A DNA stretch of 64,000 bases from Rhizobium sp. RU36D (GTDB lineage: Bacteria; Pseudomonadota; Alphaproteobacteria; Rhizobiales; Rhizobiaceae), in contig NZ_FWXU01000022.1 of assembly GCF_900176345.1 (NCBI RefSeq), forward strand, positions 46,818-110,817, given 5' to 3'. Below, in pieces: positions 50,354 through 59,320 of the stretch. Numbering within the stretch: position 1 is the stretch's first letter; each line of letters starts with the position of its first letter. The notes beneath the pieces are model-generated. The model was given only the letters and a program-made list of their open reading frames with translations, was not told where the DNA came from and did not search any database. A program made the translations under genes and the position numbers.

Positions 50354-51409
50354 TTAGAAATCGCGCTGAAGGCGGAAGAAGCCAGACCAGGTCTCGGGCG
50401 TGTTGTCGGCGTCGAGGTACTGGACGCTGACCTTGCTCGTCAGGCCGGCGGTGATGGCGTAATCGACCGTCAGACCAGCCTTCCAGGCTTCGGCATCGCC
50501 GATAAAGTCGCCATTGGCGGCGACAGCGCCATAGTTCCACCAGTACTGCGCACCGGGGGTCAGCTTCAGCTTTTCAGTGACTGCGATTGCGTATTCACCG
50601 GCGAGCGTCCATTCAGACACGTCATAGTAGGCATTGGCGCCGGAGGAGTAGATCGCGGCGAGGCCGAGCGTGCCTGGGCCAAGCTGCGCGGTCGCGATCG
50701 CGCGAACCGCACCGTTTTCAGCTGCGATGTCGTAACCGCCGAGGACAGCAATGGTCGCGGGACCGAAGGTTGCCGAAACCTGGGCTTCGATACCGACATT
50801 GTCGTTGCCGGAATAGGCGGTCGGACGGTAAGCGGCACCGTTGGCCAGGCGCCAGTCGGTGTAGAACTTGGTCAGTTCATCGACGAATACGCCGACCTTG
50901 AAGGCGTCAGCCGAATACTCGTAGCCGATCATGTTGACGCGGTTGGAGCCGATGTCGTCTGTTTCGCCCGAGAGGTCGTTGTCCCAGTAGTTGTAGCCGT
51001 AGCCGGCCTTCAGGCCGCCGATCGTCAGATAGGCTTCGTCCAGTTCAACAGCGCCGGCTGCCGAATCGTTTTCTCCCCAGCCGCGAACCGCGATGGTGGA
51101 GCCCAGCGTGCCGAGTTCGGTATCCGTACGGGCGTCGAAGGTGATCTTGCCGCGGGTGCGGGCGTTCCAGTCGAAATCCTCGCCGGCACGATTGACGCTG
51201 TCCCAGTCAACCTGGAAGCGGACATAGCCACCGATCTTGAGGCAGGTCTCGCTGCCCGGAATGTAGAAATAGCCAGGACCGAAAGCGTCGCAGACGCGAA
51301 CATATTCCATGGGCTCGGGTTCTGCGGCGACGATTGCGTCGGCCGCTTGTGCGCTTGTCGCTGCCAGCAGGGCTGCAGCGGAAGAAAGCAGGAGGCGATT
51401 GATGTTCAT
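50354..51409 (-). CDS. Porin 1, Porin_2/RopA family
   Basis: A 351-residue outer-membrane porin. A signal peptide (MNINRLLLSSAAALLAATSA, cleaved after QAA) is followed by the family-constant segment DAIVAAEPEPMEYVRVCDAF, the two conserved cysteines (VCDAFG and ETCLKIGGY), alternating beta-strands and the C-terminal GFFRLQRDF with terminal Phe for BAM recognition. It forms a diffusion channel. The start MNINRLL at 51409 is shared with the paralogues. It is the most diverged of the four at its N-terminus. Minus strand, about 100 bp after porin 2. Confidence 0.94.
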   Translation of the reverse strand: MNINRLLLSSAAALLAATSAQAADAIVAAEPEPMEYVRVCDAFGPGYFYIPGSETCLKIGGYVRFQVDWDSVNRAGEDFDWNARTRGKITFDARTDTELGTLGSTIAVRGWGENDSAAGAVELDEAYLTIGGLKAGYGYNYWDNDLSGETDDIGSNRVNMIGYEYSADAFKVGVFVDELTKFYTDWRLANGAAYRPTAYSGNDNVGIEAQVSATFGPATIAVLGGYDIAAENGAVRAIATAQLGPGTLGLAAIYSSGANAYYDVSEWTLAGEYAIAVTEKLKLTPGAQYWWNYGAVAANGDFIGDAEAWKAGLTVDYAITAGLTSKVSVQYLDADNTPETWSGFFRLQRDF

Positions 51410-51505
51410 CTTGGTTTTCCCCAGTGACGTTGCACTTTGGTCAATGCCGTAAAGGTGCTGTGCGGCCCGGAGTGATCCGGACCGCACATTGGCGTAAGCT
51501 TGGAA

Positions 51506-52534
51506 TTAGAAGCTGCGCTGCAGGCGGAAGTAGCCCGACCAGGTTTCCGGCGAACGGTCGACGTCCTTATACTGAACGCTGACCTTGGCGTTCAGGCCGG
51601 TTACGAGGAGGTAATCCAGGGTAACGCCGGCCTTCCAGGCGTTCAGGTCGCCAACGAAGTCGCCGCGGCTGTTGAGCGAGATCGTGTCCCAGTACTGGAA
51701 GCCAGGGGTGATCGACAGCTTGTCGGTGATCTTCGCAGCATATTCTGCAGCGATGGTCCACTCGGCCTGATCGTAGTAGGCGTTGCGGCCGCTGGAGTAG
51801 ATGCCGGCGACGCCGAGCTTGCCCGGGCCGATGTCGGCGGTCAGGATAGCGCGGACAGCACCGTCTTCTTCAGCGATGTCATAGCCGCCGAGCAGGGCTG
51901 CCGTGATCGGGCCGAAGCTGCCAGAAAGCTGAGCTTCGATGCCGAGGTTGTCGTTGCCTGCGTAAGGAGCCGTCAGGCCGCCCGACTGGGTCTTGGTCAG
52001 TTCGTCGAGGTAGGCGCCGAACTTGAAGGCGTTGGCCGAATACTCGTAACCGATCGTGTTCAGGCGGTTCGAGCCGAGTTCGTCGGTTTCGCCAGACAGG
52101 CCGGCATCCCAGTAGTTATAGGCGTAACCAGCCTTGAAGCCGCCGAGGGTCAGGTAGGCTTCGTCGATTTCCAGCGAGCTGGCAGCCGAGTCGCTTTCTG
52201 CCCAGGTGCGCACAACGATCTTGGAGCCCAGCGTGCCGAGTTCCGTATCGCTCTTGGCGTCGAAGGATACCAGGCCGCGGGTGCGGGCGTTCCAGTCGAA
52301 GTCATCGCCGGCACGCTCTACGCTCGACCAGTCAACCTGGAAACGAACATAACCGCCGATCTTGAGGCATGTTTCGGTGCCGGGGATATAGAAGTAGCCG
52401 GTGCCGAAAGCGTCGCAAACGCGAACGTATTCCATGGGCTCGGGCTCAGCGGCGACGATTGCGTCGGCAGCCTGTGCGCCAGAAACAGCAGCGAGGGCTG
52501 CTGCGGAGCCAATGAGAAGGCTCTTGATGTTCAT
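51506..52534 (-). CDS. Porin 2, Porin_2/RopA family
   Basis: A 342-residue porin with the constant N-terminal region (MNIKSLLIGSAAALAAVSGA, then ADAIVAAEPEPMEYVRVCDA) and C-terminal GYFRLQRSF. Much of the middle is close to porin 1 (VDWSSVERAGDDFDWNARTR), so 1 and 2 are a recent pair. TGGAGG lies about 6 nt before the ATG. The first 171 bp, starting 17 bp upstream of the ATG, are an inverted near-copy of the porin 3 start. Confidence 0.95.
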   Translation of the reverse strand: MNIKSLLIGSAAALAAVSGAQAADAIVAAEPEPMEYVRVCDAFGTGYFYIPGTETCLKIGGYVRFQVDWSSVERAGDDFDWNARTRGLVSFDAKSDTELGTLGSKIVVRTWAESDSAASSLEIDEAYLTLGGFKAGYAYNYWDAGLSGETDELGSNRLNTIGYEYSANAFKFGAYLDELTKTQSGGLTAPYAGNDNLGIEAQLSGSFGPITAALLGGYDIAEEDGAVRAILTADIGPGKLGVAGIYSSGRNAYYDQAEWTIAAEYAAKITDKLSITPGFQYWDTISLNSRGDFVGDLNAWKAGVTLDYLLVTGLNAKVSVQYKDVDRSPETWSGYFRLQRSF

Positions 52535-52551
52535 ATTGACCTCCAGTCAAG
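52381..52551 (-). repeat. Inverted repeat left arm at the porin 2 start
   Basis: 171 bp that match 53590-53760 in inverted orientation, with 6 differences by my reading. It starts at CTTGACTGGAGGTCAAT, just upstream of the ATG, and covers the signal peptide and the constant N-terminal region. Confidence 0.9.
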
Positions 52552-53173
52552 TTTCATAAGGGTCTGGGTTTTTTGGCTGAAGGACAGCATTCCCTGCCCC
52601 ATCCCCGTCGGTTGTAGAAGACGGACGATCCACCGCCTCGCTTCCGAGATTGAAAATACAAAACGCCGTCCGTCATGCAATCACCAAACCATAGAAAGGA
52701 ATGAATCCGTTCACCCTTCCCCGAAGCCTGTTGCTCAAACGCCACAAGTCGCCGACCCGCAGTGGGCATTTTCTTTACCTCCCATTAAGAAAGTCCTTTT
52801 TTATGCGACACTTACGCCAGACGACGCAGAGCCTAGCACCCCACTGATATGCCTCACAAAGCCCGATTCGACGGGGTTTTCCGGCACAGATCCGGCCTTC
52901 CTCGGGCACGGACTTTATAAAACGGAAGTGTTCCTTTTCGGGACGCATGACGAACTGGAGAGGCTGGGGATGAGAATCGCGCGGCGGAGCGATGCGAATC
53001 GTCGGCTGGGAATCGCAGGTACGTACGACAGATATAATTTTGCCGTGTGGCCAGGACGACGGGCGTGAGGATCATGGATGACACCTATATATTGGATCAT
53101 CCTCGTGGGATTTTTGGGATCCTTGCGAAAAATCCTTGCATTCCACATTTCAAGGACATAATCAGGCCGCACC
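52552..53173. other. Intergenic region before tRNA-Ser
   Basis: 622 bp with no supported gene; short frames on both strands lack ribosome sites and family signatures. It contains a hairpin (GGATTTTT/AAAAATCC at 53108-53135) shortly before the tRNA and presumably the promoters of porin 2 and the tRNA. Confidence 0.6.
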
Positions 53174-53264
53174 GGAGAGGTGGCCGAGTGGTCGAAGGCG
53201 CTCCCCTGCTAAGGGAGTATACGTCAAAAGCGTATCGAGGGTTCGAATCCCTTCCTCTCCGCCA
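53174..53264 (+). tRNA. tRNA-Ser (GCU anticodon)
   Basis: Acceptor arm GGAGAGG pairs with CCTCTCC; D-loop GGCCGAGTGGTCGAAGGC; anticodon stem CTCCC/GGGAG with loop CTGCTAA gives anticodon GCU; a long variable arm (TACG TCAAAAG CGTA) marks a type II tRNA; T arm GGTTCGAATCC. CCA is encoded at 53262-53264. It decodes AGC/AGU. Confidence 0.97.
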
Positions 53265-53589
53265 TTACCCAGCGCTTTCTAGCGGCGGCTCTCCCAAAAC
53301 AATCATCAGAAAATCAGCTTGATGTGATCGGCTATCGATCGCGACCGTGCGTCGGCGCAATCGGGGCGTGGGTCACAACCCGAGTCGTGAATCAAGGCCC
53401 GGTCGGTAGGTCACGATATTCCGTGCAGGGCCCAGGCGTCTCGTCGCCCCCGCCCACCAGCCACGCCGCGATCGCTTTCGGACAAGCGCTCCTCGCACCA
53501 GGCTGCGTCGGACGCCGCGAACTGATGCCAATCAAGATACTGAAAATACTATCATTTTTCGCCGAAAATAGAGGCTTCTTGAGTTCTAA
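53265..53589. other. Intergenic region after tRNA-Ser
   Basis: 325 bp without a supported gene. The last 80 bp upstream of porin 3 are AT-rich (AAAATACTATCATTTTTCGC) and probably hold its promoter. A 10-codon hairpin is not seen downstream of the tRNA. Confidence 0.55.
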
Positions 53590-53760
53590 CTTGACTGGAG
53601 GTCAATATGAACATCAAGAGCCTTCTCATCGGCTCCGCAGCAGCTCTCGCTGCTGTTTCCGGCGCACAGGCTGCCGACGCAATCGTCGCCGCTGAGCCCG
53701 AGCCCATGGAATACGTTCGCGTTTGCGACGCTTTCGGCGCTGGCTACTTCTACATCCCCG
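53590..53760 (+). repeat. Inverted repeat right arm at the porin 3 start
   Basis: 171 bp that match 52381-52551 in inverted orientation; the arms enclose a 1,038-bp segment with tRNA-Ser. Confidence 0.9.
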
Positions 53761-54704
53761 GCTCGGAAACCTGCCTGAAGATCAACGGCTACGTTCGTTT
53801 CCAGGTTGATTTCGGTCGTTCTTCGCGCGGCGTTCAGGGCGGCGTATACAATGCCGGTGCAAACACCGCGAACTCTTCGCTGACGGCTGCTGCTGCTGCA
53901 ACGCAGCGCGACGAGTGGGACCTGTGGACCCGCGGCAACATCCAGTTCACCGCCAAGACCGACACCGAGCTCGGCGCTCTGACGTCCTACATCGAAATCC
54001 AGGGCTCGCAGTCGGTTGACGACACGGCAAGCGGCGACAACACCTTCGGTGTTAACCAGGCTTACCTGCAGCTCGGCGGCCTGAAGGCTGGTTGGTTCAA
54101 CACGTACTGGGATGCTGGTCTGGCCGGCGAAACCGACGACCTCGCTTCCGTCGCGAAGAACGCTTCGATCGGTTACGAGTACACCGCTGACGCCTTCAAG
54201 GTTGGCGTATTCCTCGACGAAATCGAGCACTCGATGACCCGCGGCACCCGCGGCTATCGTAACGGCTACCACAACGTCGGTATCGAAGCTCAGGCTTCCG
54301 CTACCCTCGGCGCAGTATCCATCGCCCTGCTCGGTGGTTATGACGTAGAAGTTGAAGATGGTGCGATCCGCGCTATCGCAACGGCTGCTATCGGCCCGGG
54401 CACGCTGAACGTCGGTGGTTACTACTCGACCGGCATCAACGCTTACGGCAACGAGTTCGAATGGGCTCTGTCTGCTTCGTACGCTCTGAAGGCAACCGAC
54501 AAGCTGACCATCACCCCCGGCTACCAGTACTCCTGGAACGCAGCTAACGCCAACAAGACCGCATTCACCGGTACTGACGACTGGAAGGCTGGCGTACTGT
54601 TCGACTACCAGGTCGTTACCGGCCTGAACGCTCTCGTAAACGTTCAGTACCAGGACTCGGCTGATGGCGTAAACGGCTGGTTCCGCCTGCAGCGCTCGTT
54701 CTAA
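53607..54704 (+). CDS. Porin 3, Porin_2/RopA family
   Basis: A 365-residue porin with the same signal peptide and constant N-terminal segment as porin 2 (MNIKSLLIGSAAALAAVSGA) but a different barrel. The long first loop region (GVQGGVYNAGANTANSSLTA) is unique to it. It shares the strand DEIEHSMTRGTRGYRNGYHN with porin 4, so 3 and 4 form the second pair. C-terminus GWFRLQRSF. TGGAGG lies about 6 nt before the ATG. A rho-independent terminator follows. Confidence 0.95.
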   Translation: MNIKSLLIGSAAALAAVSGAQAADAIVAAEPEPMEYVRVCDAFGAGYFYIPGSETCLKINGYVRFQVDFGRSSRGVQGGVYNAGANTANSSLTAAAAATQRDEWDLWTRGNIQFTAKTDTELGALTSYIEIQGSQSVDDTASGDNTFGVNQAYLQLGGLKAGWFNTYWDAGLAGETDDLASVAKNASIGYEYTADAFKVGVFLDEIEHSMTRGTRGYRNGYHNVGIEAQASATLGAVSIALLGGYDVEVEDGAIRAIATAAIGPGTLNVGGYYSTGINAYGNEFEWALSASYALKATDKLTITPGYQYSWNAANANKTAFTGTDDWKAGVLFDYQVVTGLNALVNVQYQDSADGVNGWFRLQRSF

Positions 54705-54731
54705 GTCTAGCGTCTAGCTAGCCTGGAATAC

Positions 54732-54769
54732 GGGGTCCTGTGGTGAATGTCTGCAGGACCCCTTCTTTT
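54732..54769 (+). terminator. Rho-independent terminator of porin 3
   Basis: A 9-bp stem GGGGTCCTG/CAGGACCCC with a 13-nt loop is followed by TTCTTTT, 28 bp after the stop. It separates the porin 3 and porin 4 transcripts. Confidence 0.88.
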
Positions 54770-54814
54770 AATGTGTGTGTTAGTTCCACCGTTTAGACAC
54801 CTTTGGAGGTCATA

Positions 54815-55864
54815 ATGAACATCAAGAGCCTTCTTCTTGGTTCAGCAGCAGCTCTCGCTGCTGTTTCCGGCGCACAGGCCGCCGACGCAATCGTCGCCGC
54901 CGAGCCGGAGCCCATGGAATACGTTCGCGTTTGCGACGCATTCGGCGCTGGCTATTTCTACATCCCCGGCAGCGAAACCTGCCTGAAGATCGGTGGCTAT
55001 GTCCGTTTCCAGGTTGAATTTGGCGAAGAAATCAACGGCGTCGGAATTTACCAGCCGGGTGCTCCGCTTCAGAACGATGCTTGGGACCTGCAGACTCAGG
55101 CTTACCTGACGGCAACTGCCAAGACTGACACTGAACTCGGTGCATTGACGTCTGTCATCGGCCTGGAAGGTGACATTTCCTACGACGATACCAACGCTTT
55201 TTACGTTGACGAAGCCTATCTCTCTCTCGGTGGTCTGAAGGCTGGTGTATTTTATTCGTATTGGGATGCAGGCATTGCCGGTGAGTCGGACGATCTGAAG
55301 TCTCAGGACCGCTTCACTTCGATCGGTTACGAATACACGTCTGACGCATTCACCGTTGGCGTATTCCTCGATGAAATCGAGCATTCGATGACCCGAGGCA
55401 TTCTTGGTTATCGCAACGGTTATCACAACGTCGGTATCGAATCGCAGGTGTCTGCGTCCCTCGGCGGTGTAACGCTGGCTCTGCTTGGCGGTTATGACGT
55501 CGAAGCTGAAGATGGTACCATTCGTGCTATCGCCACCGCTGCTATCGGCCCGGGCACGCTTAACCTCGGTGGTTATTATGCCACTGGTGTTAACGTATAC
55601 GGTAAGGAAGCTGAGTGGTCTGTGGCTGCTTCGTACTCGGTCAAGGCGACTGACAAGCTCACCATTATCCCGGGCTATGCCTATGGCGGCAACCTGCTCA
55701 ACGCTGCTGGTACCGGCTTCGGCAACACTGATGCATGGCGCGCCGGCGTTTTGTTTGAATATCAGGTCGTCAGCGGCCTGACCGCCAAGCTCAACGTTCA
55801 GTACACCGACTCGATCGTTGACGAATCTGTTGGTGGCTGGTTCCGTCTGCAGCGCGATTTCTAA
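54815..55864 (+). CDS. Porin 4, Porin_2/RopA family
   Basis: A 349-residue porin with the constant N-terminal segment (MNIKSLLLGSAAALAAVSGA) and the conserved cysteine pair (VCDAFGAG and ETCLKIGGY). The barrel resembles porin 3 (DEIEHSMTRGILGYRNGYHN) and differs in the loops (GEEINGVGIYQPGAPLQNDA). C-terminus GWFRLQRDF. The start MNIKSLL at 54815 has GGAGG 6-7 nt upstream; codons 54803-54814 are leader. A terminator follows at 55889. Confidence 0.95.
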   Translation: MNIKSLLLGSAAALAAVSGAQAADAIVAAEPEPMEYVRVCDAFGAGYFYIPGSETCLKIGGYVRFQVEFGEEINGVGIYQPGAPLQNDAWDLQTQAYLTATAKTDTELGALTSVIGLEGDISYDDTNAFYVDEAYLSLGGLKAGVFYSYWDAGIAGESDDLKSQDRFTSIGYEYTSDAFTVGVFLDEIEHSMTRGILGYRNGYHNVGIESQVSASLGGVTLALLGGYDVEAEDGTIRAIATAAIGPGTLNLGGYYATGVNVYGKEAEWSVAASYSVKATDKLTIIPGYAYGGNLLNAAGTGFGNTDAWRAGVLFEYQVVSGLTAKLNVQYTDSIVDESVGGWFRLQRDF

Positions 55865-55888
55865 TCGCTCGCACACACACTTCTACGC

Positions 55889-55913
55889 AAAGCCCGGCCA
55901 TGTGCCGGGCTTT
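55889..55913 (+). terminator. Rho-independent terminator of porin 4
   Basis: A 10-bp stem AAAGCCCGGC/GCCGGGCTTT with loop CATGT is followed by GTCGTTT, 25 bp past the porin 4 stop. Confidence 0.88.
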
Positions 55914-56034
55914 GTCGTTTCAGCCGTATGAAGAACCGGTCTGATTTGGCGGCAAAGCGCGGTGCCGCGGCGTTTCAAGTCAGAGGGGCGTCACTCGGCC
56001 TGCTACTTGAGAGAAGGCCTGTTATCGCTCGTGT

Positions 56035-56919
56035 CTATGGCAACCGGTGGAGAAACATCTCGATTGCGCCATCCAGGCCACCAACATGCAGCAGCGGGGC
56101 ATGGCCCTGGCCCTTTGCAACAAGACCTTGAAGGTCGGGGTGGCGTGCGCTCATTTCGGCCACAGTCTCTTCAGACAGCAATTTTGAGTTCTCGCCCCGG
56201 ATCACGAGCACCGGAACGTCTCGCAGTGTTTCGAACTGCGGCCAGAGGTCAGGCACGTCGCCGGTCAGATCCATGGTCTTGAAGGGTTCGGCAATGGCGG
56301 GATCGAAATCGGCGATAATTGCGCCGTTATCCTCGCGATAGAGGGCGTCCGCCATTTCTTGCCAATCCTCTTCCTGCAGGATGTGAAAGGCCGTGGCATG
56401 CACCGCTGCCAGCCGCCGCGCGGCGTCCTGCCAGTTTTGCGGAAGATCGGACGCGGAGAGATATGCCTTGATATGCCGAAGCCCTTCAACCCCGAGTACA
56501 GGACCGATATCGTTGAGGACCACGCTCTTGAGCAATTCAGGTTTCATCTGACCGAGCAGATGCAAAGTGAGGCCGCCGCGCGAGGTGCCGATGAAATGCG
56601 CAGGCTCCGCACCAAACCGTGCGCAGGCTGCAATCACGTCGCCGGCTTCCACGATAAGGTTATAGTGTGACGGGTCCGGATCACGCTCCGACCGTCCGCG
56701 CCCTCGATAATCCAGGCATATCACGCGCCGCGGCGGGGTTGCCTGCTGCGACAGCATCAGAGCCAGGCGATGAAAGTCGCGGGAATTGCGCGTCAGCCCT
56801 GGAAGGCAGACGACCGGAACGCCTGGGTTCGTGTCCCCGTAGATGCGGGCATAGAGCGTCAGACCATCAGGCGCCTGATAGAAGTGCTCGGTGAAGCCGC
56901 GTTCGCTAAAGTCTGCCAT
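56035..56919 (-). CDS. Alpha/beta hydrolase
   Basis: A 294-residue alpha/beta-hydrolase fold protein. The nucleophile elbow GTSRGG (S113) is in place, preceded by the oxyanion HG-like segment CLPGLTRNSRDF and the strand VICLDYRGRGRSERD; the C-terminal GQGHAPLLH supplies the catalytic His and DVPVLVIRGENSKLL the acid-bearing strand. The substrate cannot be read; esterase or haloalkane-type activity is only a family guess. GGAGG lies about 7 nt before the ATG. It is convergent with porin 4 (about 120 bp). Confidence 0.92.
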   Translation of the reverse strand: MADFSERGFTEHFYQAPDGLTLYARIYGDTNPGVPVVCLPGLTRNSRDFHRLALMLSQQATPPRRVICLDYRGRGRSERDPDPSHYNLIVEAGDVIAACARFGAEPAHFIGTSRGGLTLHLLGQMKPELLKSVVLNDIGPVLGVEGLRHIKAYLSASDLPQNWQDAARRLAAVHATAFHILQEEDWQEMADALYREDNGAIIADFDPAIAEPFKTMDLTGDVPDLWPQFETLRDVPVLVIRGENSKLLSEETVAEMSARHPDLQGLVAKGQGHAPLLHVGGLDGAIEMFLHRLP

Positions 56920-57040
56920 GGTCTGCCTCCGGGATCACCTGCTATCTGCAGCATGAAGCGGCCGCATGGCAAGCCTATGCGGGACCACGCCGTGCTAAGT
57001 TCCGGATCGCGCGACGCAGGTTTCTTCGAACCCAATACAT

Positions 57041-59101
57041 TCAACGTCCGAAGCGCAGGTCGTTCTCGATATCGGGCTTGCCCCCCAGCCGCGCCTTGTA
57101 GATCTGGTAGTTTTCCATCACGCGCTGGACGTAATTGCGCGTCTCGGGAAACGGAATGCGCTCGATCCAGTCGACCACCTCATCAATGGGCTTTCCCTGT
57201 GGATTGCCGTATCTGGCAATCCATTCCGGCACCCGCTTCGGCCCGGCATTATAGGCGATGAACGTCATGATGTAGGAGCCGCCGAAGCTATCGATCTGCT
57301 CCCCGAGATAGTGCGCGCCCAGCGTGGCATTATAGCCTGCATCGGTCGTCAGCTTCTCCGGATAGAAGGCAAGGCCATGCCGCCCGGCCACGCCCTTTGC
57401 GGTGGTTGGGAGGATCTGCAGCAGTCCTTTGGCATTGGCAGGTGAGACTGCCGCGGGATTGAAGGAGCTTTCCTGCCGCGCGATCGCATAGGCAAGGGCC
57501 TTGCCGGAACCGGCAATGTCGGCGCTGGCCGGAATGACGCCGATCGGGAAGGCAAGGGCCGGCACATCCACGCCGCGCCCATAGGCCGTCTTGCCGATCT
57601 GGAGCGACAATTCATGATCCCCGCTACGCTCGGCTCGAGCCGCAAGCAAGGCGAGTTCGCCGGGACTGTCGAGATCCTGCGCAAGGGCACGGAAAAGAGA
57701 CGCGGCCCGCCAGCCATGCCCGGAGGCTTCGTATCGGGCGATGGCCTGGACCGCCTCGCGCGTAGCAAAGCGCCTGCGATCCTCGGCCGTCGGGCTAGGA
57801 TAAGCGATCTCCCGGGGCGGTTGCTTCAGCCGTGCCGATGCCAATTGACCATAGAAGGTGCTGGGATGCGCCGCCGCCTTGGCAAAGAAACTCGTTGCAT
57901 CAGGCGATTTTGCGACTTCGGCCGCGCGTCCCAACCAGTAATTGGCCCGCGACACGGACAGCGGTCGCTGTGATACGGAGAGAATGCGGTTGAAGTGCAC
58001 AGATGCGGTCTTGGGGTCTTTCAGCGCCCGCAGCGCATACCATCCCGCGTGAAATTCCGCGTCGACGATGTCGGTCGGGTCGTTCGCGACATGTCGTGAC
58101 ACGATGGCATAGGCGCCCTTGAAGTCGCCGCGATCGGCCAGCCCCCGCGCGATGATTCGCTGCTCGTTCCACCACTCCGTCGTATCGCTCAGCTTGGAGG
58201 GCTCGCGCGGCATCTGCGCCAGCAGTTTCGCCGCTTCCGCATACTTCTCCTGGCGGCGGAGATTTTCGATGCGGATATACAGCAAAGCCGGATCGCTGGC
58301 CCAGCGGGCATCGACCTTCCGGATCTGGGCGTCAGCCGTGGAGGAGCGGTTGATGACCGCACTCCAGGCATTGAACAAAGATTGTGCCTCGCCAAGGGTC
58401 GAAAACCGCTTTGCCTGGCTCACCCGCCCGCGATAGAGCAGATAGTCCATGCGCGCCTTGTGGTCGGCCACTGTCAGCAGCGACCCGAAATCCGCGAGCA
58501 TCTTGTCTTCGATCGACTTGTCGAGCGGCTCGTTGCGCCAGAAGGCATTCAGCACCTTGCGCGCGTCTTCCGGATTGCCTTCGGACACCAGCGCACGCGC
58601 GAGAGCCATGGCGCCTTGCGGCGTCTCAGGCGTGTCCGCGCCAAGTGCCTTGATCAGGTCGCGGGCCGGCGGGTTTTCCCGCGCAAGCGCGCGCTCGTAA
58701 TTCGCCCGGAATGCCTTCGTCCCCGGCCAGGTCTGCAACTGCCTCTGCGCTGAGGCAATCTCGCCGGAGGGAATGCTGGAGAGGCCCGACATGGCAATAG
58801 ACCACGTCAGGATGTGCCGGTCCAGTCCATCGGCCATGCGGTTGCGGACTGCCAGGGCCGCAGCACCGTCCTTGTTGGAGATCGCGTCGAGACCAAGCTT
58901 CAGTTCGGTGTTGGCGGCGGGAAGCCGGCCCATGCGCGGTATTGCGGCCGTGTGCCCTGTGTTGGGAAACGCCGTTGCCTTCGGATTTTCGGGCCTGGCA
59001 AAGGGCAGGGCAAGCTCTGCCCGGGTTTGTTGCGCCAGCGCGAGCGTCAGCCCCGCCATGCCGATGCCCAGTGCTGCAGCAAGCAATACCGACCGGTTCA
59101 T
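57041..59101 (-). CDS. Soluble lytic murein transglycosylase
   Basis: A periplasmic peptidoglycan-cleaving enzyme of 686 residues. A signal peptide (MNRSVLLAAALGIGMAGLTLA) is followed by a long helical superhelix (about 60-500, with repeats such as WNEQRIIARGLADRGDFKGA). The C-terminal SLT domain has the catalytic E544 in ARQESSFNPAAVSPANAKG, then LLQILPTTAKG and AYNAGPKRVPEWI. The start MNRSV at 59101 has GGGGA 6 nt upstream; ATG at 59107 has none. It is divergent from dapA, separated by 219 bp, as in other rhizobia. Confidence 0.94.
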   Translation of the reverse strand: MNRSVLLAAALGIGMAGLTLALAQQTRAELALPFARPENPKATAFPNTGHTAAIPRMGRLPAANTELKLGLDAISNKDGAAALAVRNRMADGLDRHILTWSIAMSGLSSIPSGEIASAQRQLQTWPGTKAFRANYERALARENPPARDLIKALGADTPETPQGAMALARALVSEGNPEDARKVLNAFWRNEPLDKSIEDKMLADFGSLLTVADHKARMDYLLYRGRVSQAKRFSTLGEAQSLFNAWSAVINRSSTADAQIRKVDARWASDPALLYIRIENLRRQEKYAEAAKLLAQMPREPSKLSDTTEWWNEQRIIARGLADRGDFKGAYAIVSRHVANDPTDIVDAEFHAGWYALRALKDPKTASVHFNRILSVSQRPLSVSRANYWLGRAAEVAKSPDATSFFAKAAAHPSTFYGQLASARLKQPPREIAYPSPTAEDRRRFATREAVQAIARYEASGHGWRAASLFRALAQDLDSPGELALLAARAERSGDHELSLQIGKTAYGRGVDVPALAFPIGVIPASADIAGSGKALAYAIARQESSFNPAAVSPANAKGLLQILPTTAKGVAGRHGLAFYPEKLTTDAGYNATLGAHYLGEQIDSFGGSYIMTFIAYNAGPKRVPEWIARYGNPQGKPIDEVVDWIERIPFPETRNYVQRVMENYQIYKARLGGKPDIENDLRFGR

Positions 59102-59320
59102 CCTCATCCCCGACTAGACCCTAGATCCTTACATTTGGAACTGTTTATATGAACGAAAGCTTACCATTACCCTGCAATTTCGCTCTTTTACGATCCGGAA
59201 ATCTGCCGTAAAAGCAGCGCCTGCGCGCTTGTCGCGGGAGAGCAGGCGCTCTAAGCTGCGCAGGTTCGTAACCGAGGAATGCGGCCGAAGCATGAAAGCC
59301 GGCCGTGAGGAGTCTATTGC

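Noticed and set aside
51500..53068. 522-codon plus-strand frame over porin 2
   Set aside because: It is the reverse of the porin coding sequence; the porin motifs and signal peptide are on the minus strand.
49005..53264. Integration of an element at tRNA-Ser by the nearby integrase
   Set aside because: No second copy of the tRNA 3' end was found around the integrase, and the integrase lies on the 5' side of the tRNA, not downstream of its 3' end.
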